Assembly (NCBI GenBank): GCA_013180625.2 | Contig: SNVD02013305.1 | Span: forward strand, 62,001 to 126,000 | Length of the DNA stretch: 64,000 bases | From: Boswellia sacra | Lineage: Eukaryota; Streptophyta; Magnoliopsida; Sapindales; Burseraceae | Reading direction: 5' to 3' | Part shown: positions 24,233 to 38,144 of the stretch, piece by piece | How positions within the stretch are numbered: the first letter of the stretch is position 1 | Layout of the letters: every line of letters starts with the position of its first letter | Position numbers and translations under genes: made by a program | The notes under the pieces: model-generated | Database searches by the model: none | Seen by the model: only the letters and a program-made list of their open reading frames with translations | What the model was told of the DNA's origin: nothing

Positions 24233-27144
24233 CTAATTATTGTACAAAGCATGTACGTTACGTGAGATTTCAAGCAAATTTATGCTGCTTGAAGGATTCT
24301 CCCATTGAACAAGTTCCTTGATTCCCTCTTCAATTTTTCTTGTCTCTATTATCAGACTTTGCATGCAATACCCCAGAGCGCTTAAACTTAAAACAACATG
24401 GCTCTTCAGCTCAATCTGATCATCTTCAGTGTCGTTGATTTTGTCAACAATTTCTTTGGAATGTTGGAGATAGGCACTTATGATCTTCTCTTCTTCTGAA
24501 TCAGAAACCCTAGTTGGGCTTGGTGATTTTCCTGACTCAAGATCATAAGAGCTTTTTTTCTTTTCAAGTCCCTTCTCAAACTCTGTGAGTGATTTGATCA
24601 TGGTGACATTCTGAAAACATTTTATTGAGGAGCCAACCGTTTCCTTGAGAAGTTGAATATCACCATCTAGCTTCTGTACATTCTGATCTTTCCATAAAGC
24701 CTCGATTTTTTGTGATTCTTGGTCGAGGAAGCCCACAGAATGAGCAGCAAAAAGCAAGAGATCCAATATTTTGGTTAATGACCCCAAAAGCTTACCATAA
24801 CAAGCACTATCAAAAGGCAAAAACCAGAAATCGGGCTCCGCGTCAGCTTCTGCAATGAATTTCCCTAGCTGATTGATATCCATTTTCAATCTCTTTTGGT
24901 TCTCTAGCAAGTTGTTCGCTTGGCTGGCGTGAAGACTCATTGAACCAATGCACTCGTGCAACGTTCCTAGAGTTTTAGAAAGTTGAACTTTAGCTAGAGT
25001 AGAAGCTCTTGTCGGTTGGAAGAGAAGGTCAAAAAAAATTGAGCAGGATAATCCAATGAAGGTTTCGACAATCCTCGCTATGGCGAATTCGCTTGGGGCA
25101 CCAAAATTTTTCCTTCCCAATATCAACACAGCGCCAATGACGGCAGAAATTCCTCCAGCCTGGGCGTACATGCGGCTACGTCTCAGGAAACTGGTGAAAA
25201 CGAACCAAGGAAGAAGTGATAGGAACCTCACAGGTAAAAACTTGTGAAAAAGAAAGCAACCCAATACTCCATATACAGTTCCTATCACTGTCCCTTGTGC
25301 TTTGACATTGGCAACTTTGAATGTTGCTTCTCTTGCGGTGGCAAGGCTGATGGCTACTGGGAGTCCTGACCAATAACCATTCGGCTTGCTGTAGAGCAGC
25401 CCGAACAGCACAGCCAGGCCCAAGGAGAGTGAGCATTTTAATGCTGGCATAATGTTCTTGCTCTTAACTTTTGTGGCCCAGCTGCTCCAAGCCTCTTTGA
25501 AAGAGAAGACGTTTTGTTTGCTCGAATTAGATGATATTCCTTCATTTTCCTTAACCAAGTTGCTTTGTTGACCAGAATTTAGTGTTTTTGGAAGTGGTTT
25601 GGTATGGAGGAGTTTCATACAAAATAAGAAGAAAAGGGAGGGCAAGTCTTGGTTGTTTGTTGGGATGGTTTGAAGTGTTTGTAGGGACTTCATCACATGT
25701 TCCGCATTTGATTCTGGAACAGTCAATGAATCACAAGGCAGACAGCTTTTTACTCGTCTCATGATCAGACAAACGTGCTCTTCCAGTCTAAGTAGATCTT
25801 CTTTGAGCCGGTCATCTAGCATTCGTACAGGAAAGGAAGTAATACTGGTTACGGCCATTTCCATCCCTTTTAAGGGTATCTCAAGCTCCTGCAGTTTCTC
25901 TCCAGGGTTCCTGTAGTAGGATCTCAAAAATTTGAACGGTAGTCTCTCCCACTCCATACTTTCCTGTGTACAACACAATAATATCAAAAGGCAGAAGATT
26001 TCATTATTTTGGCTGCATATTGATATACAGTACTTTACAGGCAATGGACTCCTGTGTGAGGAATGAAAAATGATTCACAACCGCTGCTTACTTGGTAGCG
26101 TTTGATACTCTGGAGAAGTTTGGTTCCTGCAATGGTTAATAACCTAGCTTGGGAAATGGAAGCAAGCGCGGACGTATTATCCTCTGCGCATAACGCCTTC
26201 ACGTAAAGCTTCAGCCTTTCCGAAGCATTTTCAGCAAGCTGCGTGCAGTTTTGTTTTACCTGCAATATGAAAAAAAAATTATATTTTCTTTTCTATCAAT
26301 TGCAGCCATGCAATTAATTAACAATGATTTTTACTAACATTATGAGTATGCAATAAAATAATTCGAACCGTGGACAAGAAAACACTACTTGGAATAATTG
26401 GAATGTACGGATTTCCGAATTCGTGATCATTCGGGCACCCACCACAAACGTAATAGAACTTACCCTTAGCTATTTTTTCCACAATTTTTAGGCCACGTAG
26501 ATGTCATTTAATCATCCAGAGCATTAACTTGTGAAAATCGGATCCTATTCTAGATAATAATGATTACATAATGAATGACATCCATGTCATGTAATTACCT
26601 CGCAACAAGCAAGCCTTGGATACGGCAACAACAAGGCAAGAACGCAAGCCAACACTCCTACAGCAGTGCTGTTCGCTACATGCACAGGATGTAGAACCGC
26701 CTCAGTTTGCTCGCCATTAATGAAACCTATAACATACGTTATCACAATCTGACCTAAAGCTATGCGCTTGGCTATCAAGTGGGTTCCCTCAGGCAGCGCC
26801 ACTACGAATCCAGCAAGAGCCACTGCAAGGGCTGTGGTACAGCTTGTGAACCGGGCTGGACCAATCAGCCACAAGCTCAAAATGGCTGGACCTACGCTCT
26901 GGATAGTGGCATAGAGAGCCAGCCAGCAGCCACGCAATGTGTCGCCTAACGTTGCATCCGTGACAACAAGGATTACTGTCACGTAGGAGAATGCAGGGAA
27001 GGCTACTTGGCGCTGGAGAGAAGATGGTCCGTAGAGGGTGACCAACCCCACTATGGTGCATGCTAGGGCTGCTCGGTATCCGGAGGCAAGACACGAGAGC
27101 CACACGGCTCGGGCTCGATTGGAATTCTCGTTCATGTTTGGCAT
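24233..27144 (-). CDS. FUSC / aromatic-acid-exporter-like membrane protein
   Basis: Three exons join in frame to 814 residues: 26599-27144, 26092-26259 and 24233-25963. The N-terminal ~180 residues hold several hydrophobic helices (SGYRAALACTIVGLVTLYG, FPAFSYVTVILVV, TTALAVALAGFVVAL, AVGVLACVLALLLPYPRLAC). A hydrophilic linker follows, and a second membrane block at about residues 408-570 begins KNIMPALKCSLSLGLAVLFG and contains SGLPVAISLATAREATFKVA and GTVIGTVYGVLGC. The last ~240 residues are soluble and helical. This two-block layout is that of the plant family annotated as fusaric-acid-resistance or p-hydroxybenzoate efflux (AaeB)-like; substrate and membrane are unknown. The start was placed at MPNMNENSNRARAVW (27144); the upstream in-frame ATG at 27339 would add an unlikely low-complexity extension. 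A decayed copy lies downstream. Confidence 0.9.
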
Positions 27145-30100
27145 TGTCGAGAATTTTGGAGAGCTAATGTTGGTAGAAATCAAATTGTTGCCAAAGTGGT
27201 ATTTGCTATTGCAATTAAAGAAAACTTGGAAGTTGATGAATGAGTTTGGTGTCTGAGTATGATAGTTGAGAGGGGTTTTTGTATAGGGAGGAATCAGAGT
27301 GGAATTTGTAGCCACATGGAAACACGCATGCAGGCGCATGTGTGACTAATGGGGTGATGTAGTTTAAAGTGGTGATGATGAAAAATTTCAGTTGAAATGA
27401 ATTATTAATAATAATAAATTTTTGAGAGGTGGTAATGGGGCTGGGCTTATATTAATTAGAAGCCGAAGGCACGTATGACTTTCTTAACAGTTATCTTATA
27501 ATTATTAATAAAAAGCAAATAATATGCTAACTGAAAGTCATCCACCAACCCAAAATCTCTGCAAATAGATTTTGATTTTAGATTTGGATGCTTAGGGATC
27601 AGATTCAGTCAATTCATTAATGACTAGTTAATGACCTTATTCCCCAGGACAAGCTCTTTTTACTGCTTTATGATGTGTTGTGCTAATAAATTGTTGCCGC
27701 CGTCCTAAATAATATACTATGAACAACAATATAGGTGAAGAATTTGCTTTTGTCTAGCCATGAAGCTTTCAAACTAGCATACCTTTACCACATTTTATAA
27801 TAAGCTATAGCAGTTTAGGGTTTTGCAACATATAATGAAGTAATGCTGGATTAACATATCTTTTATACGAATTCATTTATATAAATTTAATGCGGTATTA
27901 TTTGATATGATTCATCGTCGGTCTTAATTAATGTTGTTAATTAATGAAATTTAATTCCTTAGTATCCAATCACATAAGTTTATATAAATTCATTTATGTA
28001 GAAGAGTTTATAAAAGTATTATTATTTATTGTGGTATCATGTTATTGTTAATTAAGTAGTAATATTTAATATTCTAGCTAGAGAAGCCAAGGGACCAGTA
28101 AAGAAACATTAAGCAGAGGGTTTTGTAATTCCTGTCATTAATATCAGCATCAATGTTAACATATTCTTAATAGTTGAAAAATAATAGACATTAAATTTTC
28201 ATACAAACATCTTATACAAGTAATAATTAATGTATGGCATGACATATTTTAGAAGAGTAAAAACTAAGAATACATTAAAACCAATTGAATGATGAGAACA
28301 ATGACAATTATACAATAATAACATGTTAATTTATATTAAGAAGTTTGTGTGAAGAATTTTTATATATAAATATTATTAAGAAAAAAATTATAAAATAATC
28401 ATAATCCCATTTAATTAAGCACTAAAAACTGTGATCAATTAATTCCAATCAACAATGATCTTATCTTCATTGCAATCAGAGTAGATGACTAATTATGACT
28501 AGACAGATGGATAAATCAAAATTAACTGGTTGAAAGAAACATTGCCTAGTGCCTTATAAATGATCCTCTTTCATTGCTTGGGATTCGATGGTTCAGAAAA
28601 TTTATTATAATAAATTGGTCAGACAACCCTGATAGGTCACAGGTGATAGCGTGAAAGTGATCTTGGATTAGAATAAATTTGACTGATAACCCCGATTGGT
28701 CACTGATGATACTGCATTAAAAGCTTGAATGATCAGACCATCATCTTTTCTCTAAAATATGAAATTAAACTTCTTTTTTTGATTGAATAATTGAGCCTCT
28801 TACAAATTACAAGTTGACTCTTTAGCTAGCTATGGCTGAAAAGCCAAGTCATGCAGCAACTCAATGGCATTAGATTTTCTCTCTCTCGGAGTCTTTCCTG
28901 TTTTCTTGAAATGGGAAATGACGCATATCTGTTTTACATTTTCAAGAATTAACAAATGTTCTAAGCAACTGTGCAATAAAATAATGATAATGTTGAATCT
29001 AACGAAGTTAAAGTGGGCTTCCTCACTAGATTTCCACTCACCCTTGTATCCGGTCCCAATTTTACTAAATTGTGATCCTTGAGGCGAAGGAAGGGTCAAG
29101 TGGGTCAGTGCTTGATCCTCTCATATCAAATTCTAGTGCAGCGAGTTAGTTAAAGCAAAGGTTGCTGGTCCACTTGCACTATTTCTATCCAATTCTAAAT
29201 TGCCCACAAAAAATTTAGTTAAAGTCGCTTTCTGGGTTCTCTGTTCTCACTTGTTTCTTCTTTGCTTACGTAGTTGAATCATGAATGTGCACACCCTCGC
29301 AGGCTCGTGTTGCAGCCTTCAAGTTCTATTGCAAAGAAGAGCAAGCTTGCAAGCACACGTTTACAATATTAACACAGGAACCTAATTGGCAACAGTCAAT
29401 TACACCCACTTTATGCATGCTGACATCAAAAGATTTAGATGGATAAAGGTTTTTTCTGGGAAAATGGCAGCAGCCTCTTCTACGACCGTAGATTTATTTA
29501 TAATGGGATCCGATGAGAAAGTGGTACAAGCTTGTCTGTGCAGCTCCATGTAGTGGCTCTATGCATGTTTCAGAATACTATAAGAATACACATAATTAAA
29601 CATTTATATATGCCCGCGTACTTTGTATTCTATACGTGTTCATTTGTTTTATGTTTAACAAATTTGACAATAAGTTTACACTGGCTGTCCCCACTGAACA
29701 AAACCCTTCTCCGTTGGGCTAGCAGTGGCCAACTACTAATATTTATTCTTTGTGTTGAAGATGGTTAATTTTTCATTTCTTTTATCAATTTTTTTGCTCA
29801 CCAATAATTGTTTGTCAGTATATTATTGGATAAGATTGTTAAGTTATCTTCTTTTTTTTACGTTTTTAATAAATTCATGATTGTGTGTAGTCATCTTATT
29901 CAATAGACTTATTAAATCACTATACTGAAGTGATATACCTGTCTTCCATAGTCTTTCTTGAATAAGGTTGATATACTTTTAATTACCTATATTTTTGTTC
30001 CATTACAAAGCTAATACTAAAAAGAGAACTGCCCAAATAAGTTAATTAATCCTTTTTTTTTTATGAGTGAAGTAGAAAATTCACGATCCGACAATTAAAC

Positions 30101-31467
30101 TTGGGTGTCGGGTGGAGGAAGTGGATGATGACATAGTTCTCTGGAAACAATGTGAAGTCTCTTAACAAAACAAAGAAATAATAAAAAAAGGTAAAGTAAA
30201 AGACAAACATTCCCATAGTGGGATGCGACAACTTCGAAGATTGAAATGGAATGAAAGACTAGCCTATCAAACCCCTTTTAGCCGCCCACGTCAGATGTCG
30301 TATCTGTTCGGAATCCGAAAGGTCGTCGACACGATTTTTCACATGCAAGAGCAAATGCCTCAACAGGGCTCTCCATATATACAAAATTGGGTGAGAAACA
30401 GAGGCAAGTGAACTTCAACTTTTCATAATTTGCGCATGGACATGGACATGGACATAGTGCTGGTGGTGGCGCCCATTTGGAACTTGTTCTTCTTCCACGA
30501 ATCACCAAATTACAAACACCTTCGTGACGTACTGCAATTCGTACTAGTATACACATATTTCGGACAACAATAATAAAATAAGAGACGGAATAAAAATGCG
30601 CCAGGCCGCTCAGCGCACAGTAACCAATTGTAGCACCACTGTTGTATCAACGTCTTGGCTTGAATTACTCCACACTACTTCCCTTTATTCGATTTGATAA
30701 AACGTTAAGATTTGCCTACCTAGAAGCTACTAGTTGTCTGATTGGCTAAAACGTTACGGCTTGTTTATTTAATTTTATCATTTTATCTAAAAACTAATAG
30801 ATATGAACTTAACATTAGTTTTATATTTCAACACGCTTTCTCATTTGTAAAATTTTTTTTTCTTTCGTCATAAATCGAACTTCGCAATCTTTTTAATATT
30901 TTTTATGTAAATGAATATAATTTTTATTTTTTTAATTTATAGTAAGAGGATTTAAACATTTAATCGAAGTATTTTGAGACTATATTAAATTTATTATTTT
31001 TTCTGAAAGTTTACGTTAATAGTATAAGATTAACATAATTTGACTGTTAATCATTAACAAAAAGTTCAAAATTCGGTAACAATTTTTTCTTATGTTCCGT
31101 ACATCGCAGAGTGCATTGGCGGGTCGTGGTGGGGACCCGGGCAAAGAAACGTGTTTTGCGTATTGAATGTCAAACAACTAAACGAATGATTGTGTCGTTA
31201 TATGACTGGCCATAGCCACTACCGTTGTCACAACGACGCGCAGAAATTAATGCTGGCATGTACAACCTGGTGACGCAACCTAGCACCATAGATGTTGCAG
31301 CTTTAGTGAGCAGTATGATGCAGGAGTTCCCACTTTATTGTCCCTTGGTATGCCTTGGCATGCCTTCATAGAGTTTGGCGAGGCAGAAGCTTAATCCATT
31401 GCATCTACCATTCATCCTCACAACACTTTAAATTGGGACATTTATGGTAAATATATAAGCTTTGACT
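27145..31467. other. Gene desert upstream of the exporter
   Basis: About 4.3 kb without any supported gene. The first few hundred bases contain the exporter promoter. The rest is AT-rich. The frames at 28830-29099, 29532-29768 and 30278-30556 carry no recognisable protein signature, splice-compatible neighbours or codon pattern. A small imperfect hexamer repeat (CATGGA, three times) occurs near 30436. Confidence 0.5.
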
Positions 31468-31755
31468 ACGTACACCGGTTATATGTTTTTAAAATTTTTT
31501 TATAAATTTAATACAAAAATTATAATTCTTTGTATGAAAGTTATAAATATAAAAAAAAATTGTAAGTCAATTATTTTTAATTTTTTTGTAAAATTAATGT
31601 AAAAGTTGTAAACTATTGTATAAAAATCCTAAATATGAAAAATTATTTATTTATAATTTTTTTTATATTTACTACCCTTATACAAAAATTTACAACTTTT
31701 ATACTAAATTTACAAAAAATTTAAAAACAGATATAAGATACAACTAGTGTACTAT
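31468..31755. mobile_element. Foldback MITE-like element, copy 2
   Basis: A relative of the element at 12141-12455, with the same order of AT-rich blocks. Its termini are inverted: GTACACCGGTTATATG on the left resembles the reverse complement of the right end, GTACACTAGTTGTATCTTAT. Internal foldback is again present (AAATATGAAAAATTATTTATT against the T-rich mirror). It has no coding capacity. Confidence 0.6.
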
Positions 31756-32153
31756 AATATGACCCAAATATATAAAGCCACATGAAAGATCTACTTCTAG
31801 GATTTACGATGTCATGAGATCATATTTTTATATCAATTTAGCGAAAGAAAATTTAACTCAATGGCATGGCATCCCAGATGAAATTGGCATCGAAGAAACA
31901 TAATCAGTTAATTGCTTTGATATAAAATTGACCAACTATTATGCACACAAAGTTTAACACATTATTTAACTACATGGAAATCTTATGCTTATAAATACAG
32001 CCTCAAATTGCACACATGGTAAGCGATATGCTACTAAAGGACATGGAATATTCCTTTCTAATGTACAGATTGTTTATCACATTCGAATGTGCAACCTTGA
32101 AGAAGAATAGTGTGCTTCGAAGGAAAATCCGGTCCTCTCTTACCTAATGGAGG

Positions 32154-35100
32154 CTAAAATGGTCGGCTCTCAGGATCGATTATTCCCGCAATTAGAGCCA
32201 GAAGAGCCCAGAACATCAGGATACATATCACAGCAGTTCTTAGCACATGATCGCAGTTAACGTTCATGTTAAGGTCATCAATGTATGAAAGATGGGGCGA
32301 AGGCAAATCCTCATTGTCACTAACATCTGCATAAGGCTGTATCCTGCTGGTCTCATTTGCACTTGATTGCTGGATATCACGATTTCTAATGCTCGAACAT
32401 TTGATGCATGCGCAAATGCCACCAAGATATGAAGGCAGAGTCTGAAGGTACTCAGAGAGAACCTTGCGGTACATTACCCCTTCAATTCTGACCTTCTTAC
32501 GGGTGACAGGTTTCAGAATCTAAGAAAGCGTTGTACAAGTTTACAAACATGAGAGAGAGAATTTAACTAAAGCCACATCCCATCCTAAAGAGGAGGGCAA
32601 AAAGATGGGGAAAGAGATGGAGGGGTGTAGGGTGTGACAGATACAAACCACAGATAAGAAACAAACAACTATATCCTAGTCGAGAGTAAAAGCTTACCTG
32701 AATAAAAGTCTGAGTAATAACTCGAAGCACGGGCGGAAGGCGTATAACCAACAAACAGCCAAGACGGTTAGGATAATGATCTTGCAGAAGGGAAGAACAA
32801 GACCTCATTATTTGCATGGGAATTCTCAAGGGGGATAACCTATCACAATCCACCAAAACTGTAATTTGAGGATTTTCTGCAGTGACTAGATGCAGAACTC
32901 CATGCTCGACCTGAGATACTGAAGTTGCAAACAGTCATTAATGTTACAATATAAAATGGAAAAGTGAAGACAAAAAAAAAAAAAGTCCGTGGAAAGAAGT
33001 ACAGCTTGAGACTAAATAGTAGGACTTTACACCCTTATCGGGAGGGAAGACAGACCATATAAATTTGCATTTCTCATCCAGCAAACAGAGATATTTAGGA
33101 TTTATAATCACAGGTAAATTAGCACACACAAAAACCAAATATAATCAAACATACAGTTATCAATCACTGATCCTTAAATACTATTAATCAGTGACGCATT
33201 CAATAAGGCAAATATTTGCTCTCATCAATATGCTTTGAATTTGTATATCATTTTAGTAATTCTAAAACTGTAGTCACGGAAGTCGGCCATAGGACTAGCA
33301 TTCCACGCTAAATAATATATCTTCATTATGAAAGGATTTATTGCACAAGCAAAGAGTGGCTTTATCTTTTATATAATAAGCCCTGAAAGAAATACTTGTA
33401 TAAACCACAATTTGACGAACTAACAACACATTATTTGTGCACATCCATTTTAAGGACACATGAAGCTTTCTATTATCCAGATGGTACACTGACTTATAGC
33501 TGCTATTTATCTATGTAGATAGAGAACATAGATAGACCAATGTTCCAATGGGTTCTTTGGATGGAAAGATTTTAGGTTCTTTAAAATTTTCTGAAGAAAC
33601 TAAAGCACTTTGCCAATGGAACTTCAAAAGGTTACCATGCTACTACATAATTTCAAAAGAGAGAGAGCCTGCAAATCACATAGCAGCATCCCTAGGAATA
33701 ACATAATAGCATGTCTAAAATTTATTGGAAAAAAAAAAACATACTGACTGCTTGGGCAAAGCGAGGTCTTTCATGAGATGGCAAGACATAGCAAGCTAGC
33801 CCAAGCCGTACTATTAAACATGGCCGGTGCTGCACATCAAATCCATGCCAAAAGACAAAATCCGACCATATCTGAAGCTCCTCTTCTGAAAGAATTCTGT
33901 AGGTCTCCCTCCAACGTATTGTCTTCTTAATTGACGCTAGCAAGCTTGAAAAGTCACCACTTGCAGCAGTATAAAATCTATTTAGCTCATCCTCATTAAG
34001 TCTGCATAAACACTACTATGTCATGACCGCTGCAAGAAGAGAAACCAAGACATACAAAGATAAATAGGCTATCTATAAAACAAGTGAAATTCCAAACCAA
34101 TAGTGCTGGATTATGTCCTCAATGACACAATTGATTAAATGACTGCTGAACAGTGAAGAGTCATGTATATGAGACTTTGGGAATAAAAATAAAAAGTCAG
34201 AAGCATAATATTATAAATTATTTCCCAAATTGGATGTTTTAGATTTATCTTCTAAATAGGCTTACTAATGGAAAACACAATGGGAGTCAATTCCTCTATG
34301 ACAGTTAATTCTAGTAAAAGTCCATGCCTAAGTAAATTTGAAAAATTGTCGGAACTTAGGTTTATGATAGCGTTAGTTGGCATATTTCAGTAAGACTGAT
34401 AGAACAAAACTCTCGAAGCATGCAAATCATTCAATTCACCTTTCTGGTAAACAGATGCCCTGATTTTCAAGCTCATTATGGAGTTGTATCAACCAATTAC
34501 CAGCTCCGAGACTTGCAGGAGTTTCACTGCAAGCATTGGATATGACATGAAAGCAATAGAGTCAATAGATAACAAGTGTAATCAGGTTGCAGACGACTTG
34601 TAATTTCTTATGAAGTAGTAACACAAGCTCTGAAGAAAATTACAGACACATACCAAATAACAAGTCCTAAATGATTGTCTAACCTTACAATGTATCTCTT
34701 CCTTCTCAAACTGAATTACCTAGTTAACTAGGTAAGAGAAGTGTAAATATTTTGACAATTTCCTCATTAATAATGGTAATTCTGCTCCTCCAGTTAATCA
34801 AAGAAAATTAAAGACTTCAATAAAAAATGAAATAAAAATAATTGTCTGCAATCCAAAAATAGCTGTTCATTTCTCAACTAAAACATAAAAAGTCAAATAC
34901 CAATATAGTATGTCAGCTGTAGGTACCTTGTATCTGCAGGTGATTGTGTGGATTCTGAATGTATTTCGGATTGTGCACAAGAACCAGTGGTACAATCTGA
35001 AGTTTCGTCACTGCACTCTGACTGATCAGAAACAGCCTCAGCTATTGAAAGGACTAATAATGGCCTTGACAACATCTGGAAGCACCAAAGACTGTTACCC

Positions 35101-36286
35101 ATTAAATATAGTACAATAAAAAAAATAAAAAGTAAAAAGAGAGGTAGAAATGATTTATTTTTGCCAAATCATGAAAAAGACCATAATAATTACTTTTGAC
35201 CTACAGCAATACGAATAATTAGGCCAGTGTGGAGTTGTATACAAAATAAAACAAACTTTAAGGTAGATCACATTTTATGCTGCAAAAAAATAAAAGAAAC
35301 AACAATAATTATCAATCATATATGTTTAAAGCTGCTTTGATGTATAAGACTCAAAGTACTAAATATACAATTTTGTGTCTGTGTAGGATTGAGGTTACAG
35401 GATGATTATAGAAATTTGATATCTAAATATGCAGGGTCAAAAAAACAAGCTACCTTAGTTCTTAAATGAGCTGAGAACAGCTTGCAACACTCTAAATTAA
35501 ACATGGGATGTAAGTTAAAACTGGAGAATAAAATTTGAAAATGAATTACAACAGATGTTTATCTAATCAAAGTAGTGGGAAACCATCTTTAAAAACCACC
35601 TTTAATTGAGATGCATGCCTCAATTGTAGGTTCAATATGAAGGTGTGAAGAATGTAATTTAGTACAACTCATATCAAGTTATACTAGTAAAGCTAAGATG
35701 AACAAAACACTTGCGCTGATGTGTAAGGAACAAAAATCTTCAGCACATAGCTACATCTTTTGTCTATGCTCCAGTCAATTGAACTATAAAAATGCAACTT
35801 TCGAGGCTTTAAAACAGAAGGCATTTCAGACAATAACTTGAGTAACTAACATTTCAGCTGTTTATAGCAAGTAAATTCAATAGCTTGCAGTGACAAATTC
35901 AGTAAAAGCTTTATGAACTTTTAAAACCAAACCTGAATTCCTCTAATAAAACCCTTGAAGGGAGCCCATCTCTGAATAAACTTAAATGGTGGATAACAAA
36001 AAACTTGCAAAGCCTGAAGACCACGCCATATAATTGGACACTTTGCCTTTGAAACCCTTCGAACAGTCTCCAATGCAGCAACTTTAAGTAAAAAAATCGC
36101 AATATGACCAACCGCACCACCACCAATCTTGCCACTTCTCAGCAAAGCTAACCGCTGATGGTTACTGTGCAAGAAAGCTTTCGGGCTAGAAGCAACTAAA
36201 CTTATTTTAGAAGCCCTTCTGCCACCAACGACATTGGCCACTTCAGAATGCCTACTAGAAGCAGAAACGAGTGATGGATCTTCCAT
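32154..36286 (-). CDS. Sec14/CRAL-TRIO-like protein with C-terminal membrane anchor
   Basis: Six exons join in frame to 477 residues: 35933-36286, 34927-35075, 34440-34526, 33745-34001, 32698-32918 and 32154-32519. The N-terminal region is basic (GGRRASKISLVASSPKAFLH, FIQRWAPFKGFIRGIQ). The middle has the CRAL-TRIO pattern: FVFWHGFDVQHRPCLIVRLG, FAQAVISQVEHGVLHLV, QITVLVDCDRLSPLR, then LVIRLPPVLRVITQTFIQ. The end has one hydrophobic helix (LRTAVICILMFWALLALIAG) followed by DPESRPF-stop, suggesting a tail-anchored protein. Plant relatives (At3g22410 type, from memory) are annotated as Sec14-like phosphatidylinositol-transfer proteins; the lipid ligand is unknown. The start MEDPSLVSAS at 36286 is preferred over the in-frame ATG at 36316. 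Confidence 0.92.
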
Positions 36287-38144
36287 GTAAGATAATTTAC
36301 AAAACCCTGAATTCACATTTCCCAGTTATACACTACACTGCTCATTTCTAGTTATAGCAGCCCAAAACTCCTTAATAGATCTTTTCTAAACATGAACCTG
36401 CAAAACCAGAGATTGAATCAGCTAATTTCACCCAAAATAAATCTAATTGCCTCTTATCATTTCATAAACAGTTCATAAGTAATTTCTAGCTTTCAATTTT
36501 CAAAAGCCAAAAGAGCTCTAGCTTTTACACTTATAAGCTAAATCTTTAACCTCTTTAAACAAAAGTTCCCTTTAGACTACCCAAAAAAAGGGCTTCCAAA
36601 TAAATATATATATCCAAACACAGTCTTATTCGATTTACTGCTGGAAGAATATAATTAGCTACAGAAAAAATCTCAAAAATTCAAACTTTAAATCTCATTT
36701 TCCAGATCCAACACTCATTTAGAAAATGAATTCATTACGACACCGTAACAGCAAATATGGATAACTTAGAACAATACATTAAAAAAAAATTGAGCTAAAA
36801 TGTAAAATTACCTGAAAATATCTACAGTAATCTGAAAAATACGCATAACGTCGAGGATCCAAATTCTAGAACTAAATCCTTGAGGAGAGACGATAAGTGA
36901 ACCAACTCGCGCGTGGACGTGGCGGGTGGAGTTGTCGTTTTGGGGAAATGATCGGTCGTTTAATGGAAAATAAAAGCTTTGAATAATTATGTCATCTTCT
37001 TCCTCATTGGCTGTGGCATCGAAAAATTACGAAGAAGAAGTAGAAAAAGTAATGCCCAGCACAGTGCTTTAATTAAGAGTCAAATCACGGACAGCTCGCC
37101 TGAGGTGATATACGTGTTCGGTGCTCATTAAGTTGAGAGCTTTTCTTTCATTAATGGGTCAGCGTATCTGCAACTCCAAGAAAACAATTCATTTTTTAAT
37201 ATTTTACTCCCTTTTATGATTCTTTTTTCCTTTCCGGATAAATGAAGCGATGGAAAGGTCAAAAAAATTTTAAGTTAATTTAAACCAAAACTAAATAGTA
37301 AGAAACACTTGTACCACTACCGCTTAAGCCAAATGATGGCATTATTTTTACAAATCATGGTATTAATACAAAAATAATACAATAGATTAGAATTATAACT
37401 TATATAAAATTTAAATTTAATAATTTGATATAATAATTTATATATGATAAAAATTTATTAAAATATAAAAAATCATACCTCGATAAAATTTTATTATATA
37501 ATGATACATCATTTAATTAAAGTTATATATAGATGATAAATTTAAATTTAATAAAATAATATTATGAGAAGGAGACAAGCGTCAAAGTAGGCGTTTTTAC
37601 ACATCTGTTTGGACTAGCATACCAAATGCGACTGACTATTTTTATATTGACAAAATTAGGTGAATCTGTATATTTGTGTACTGATGAATTCGAACAGAAG
37701 TTGATAAAGTGACGCAGCAGATGTCTCATCGACGCAGCTTCAACGTGATAAAATATGTGTCTAGCTCTAGAAAGAGTCTTAGGTAGTACATCCTCTTAAG
37801 AAGAGATAAGTGAAAACTGTATCGTATACAGTATTTAAACAGTAATATAAACAGAAAAGAGATAAGTGAAATCCGTATCGTATACAGTATTTAAACAGTA
37901 ATATAAACAGTATCTTATCCTTTACTTGTCTTTTTTCTGATCAATAAAACGTACGACTGACGTGATATAATCGAGATACCGAAGACCCTCTCGTAACTCT
38001 AGGTGTGAAGGCTTAAAATATGCCATATTGACGATGGCACACATGTCGTGCGAGAGCTATGAGGTAACGCCTTGTCTTTTTCTAGGTGAGATGAACCAAA
38101 CTTGCCCCTTTAACCGAAGTAGAGAAACAAAAGAAATTGAAAAA
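36287..38144. other. Intergenic: Sec14-like promoter and spacer
   Basis: Leader and promoter of the minus-strand Sec14-like gene near 36287-36900 (a 5' UTR intron is plausible around 36390-36810). From about 37370 to 37560 the DNA is extremely AT-rich with inverted blocks (AAATTTAAATTTAATAA twice), a likely MITE remnant. A 56-base tandem duplication is listed separately. Confidence 0.5.
37803..37913. repeat. Tandem duplication, 56-base unit, two copies
   Basis: The unit beginning GAGATAAGTGAAA and containing GTATCGTATACAGTATTT is repeated almost exactly, starting at 37803 and again at 37859. Only a couple of bases differ, so the duplication is recent. It lies upstream of the VOC pseudogene. 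Confidence 0.9.

Noticed and set aside
28600..28720. Apparent direct repeat GATAGGTCAC / GATTGGTCAC
   Set aside because: Similarity is limited to a few short words; no clear unit or boundaries.
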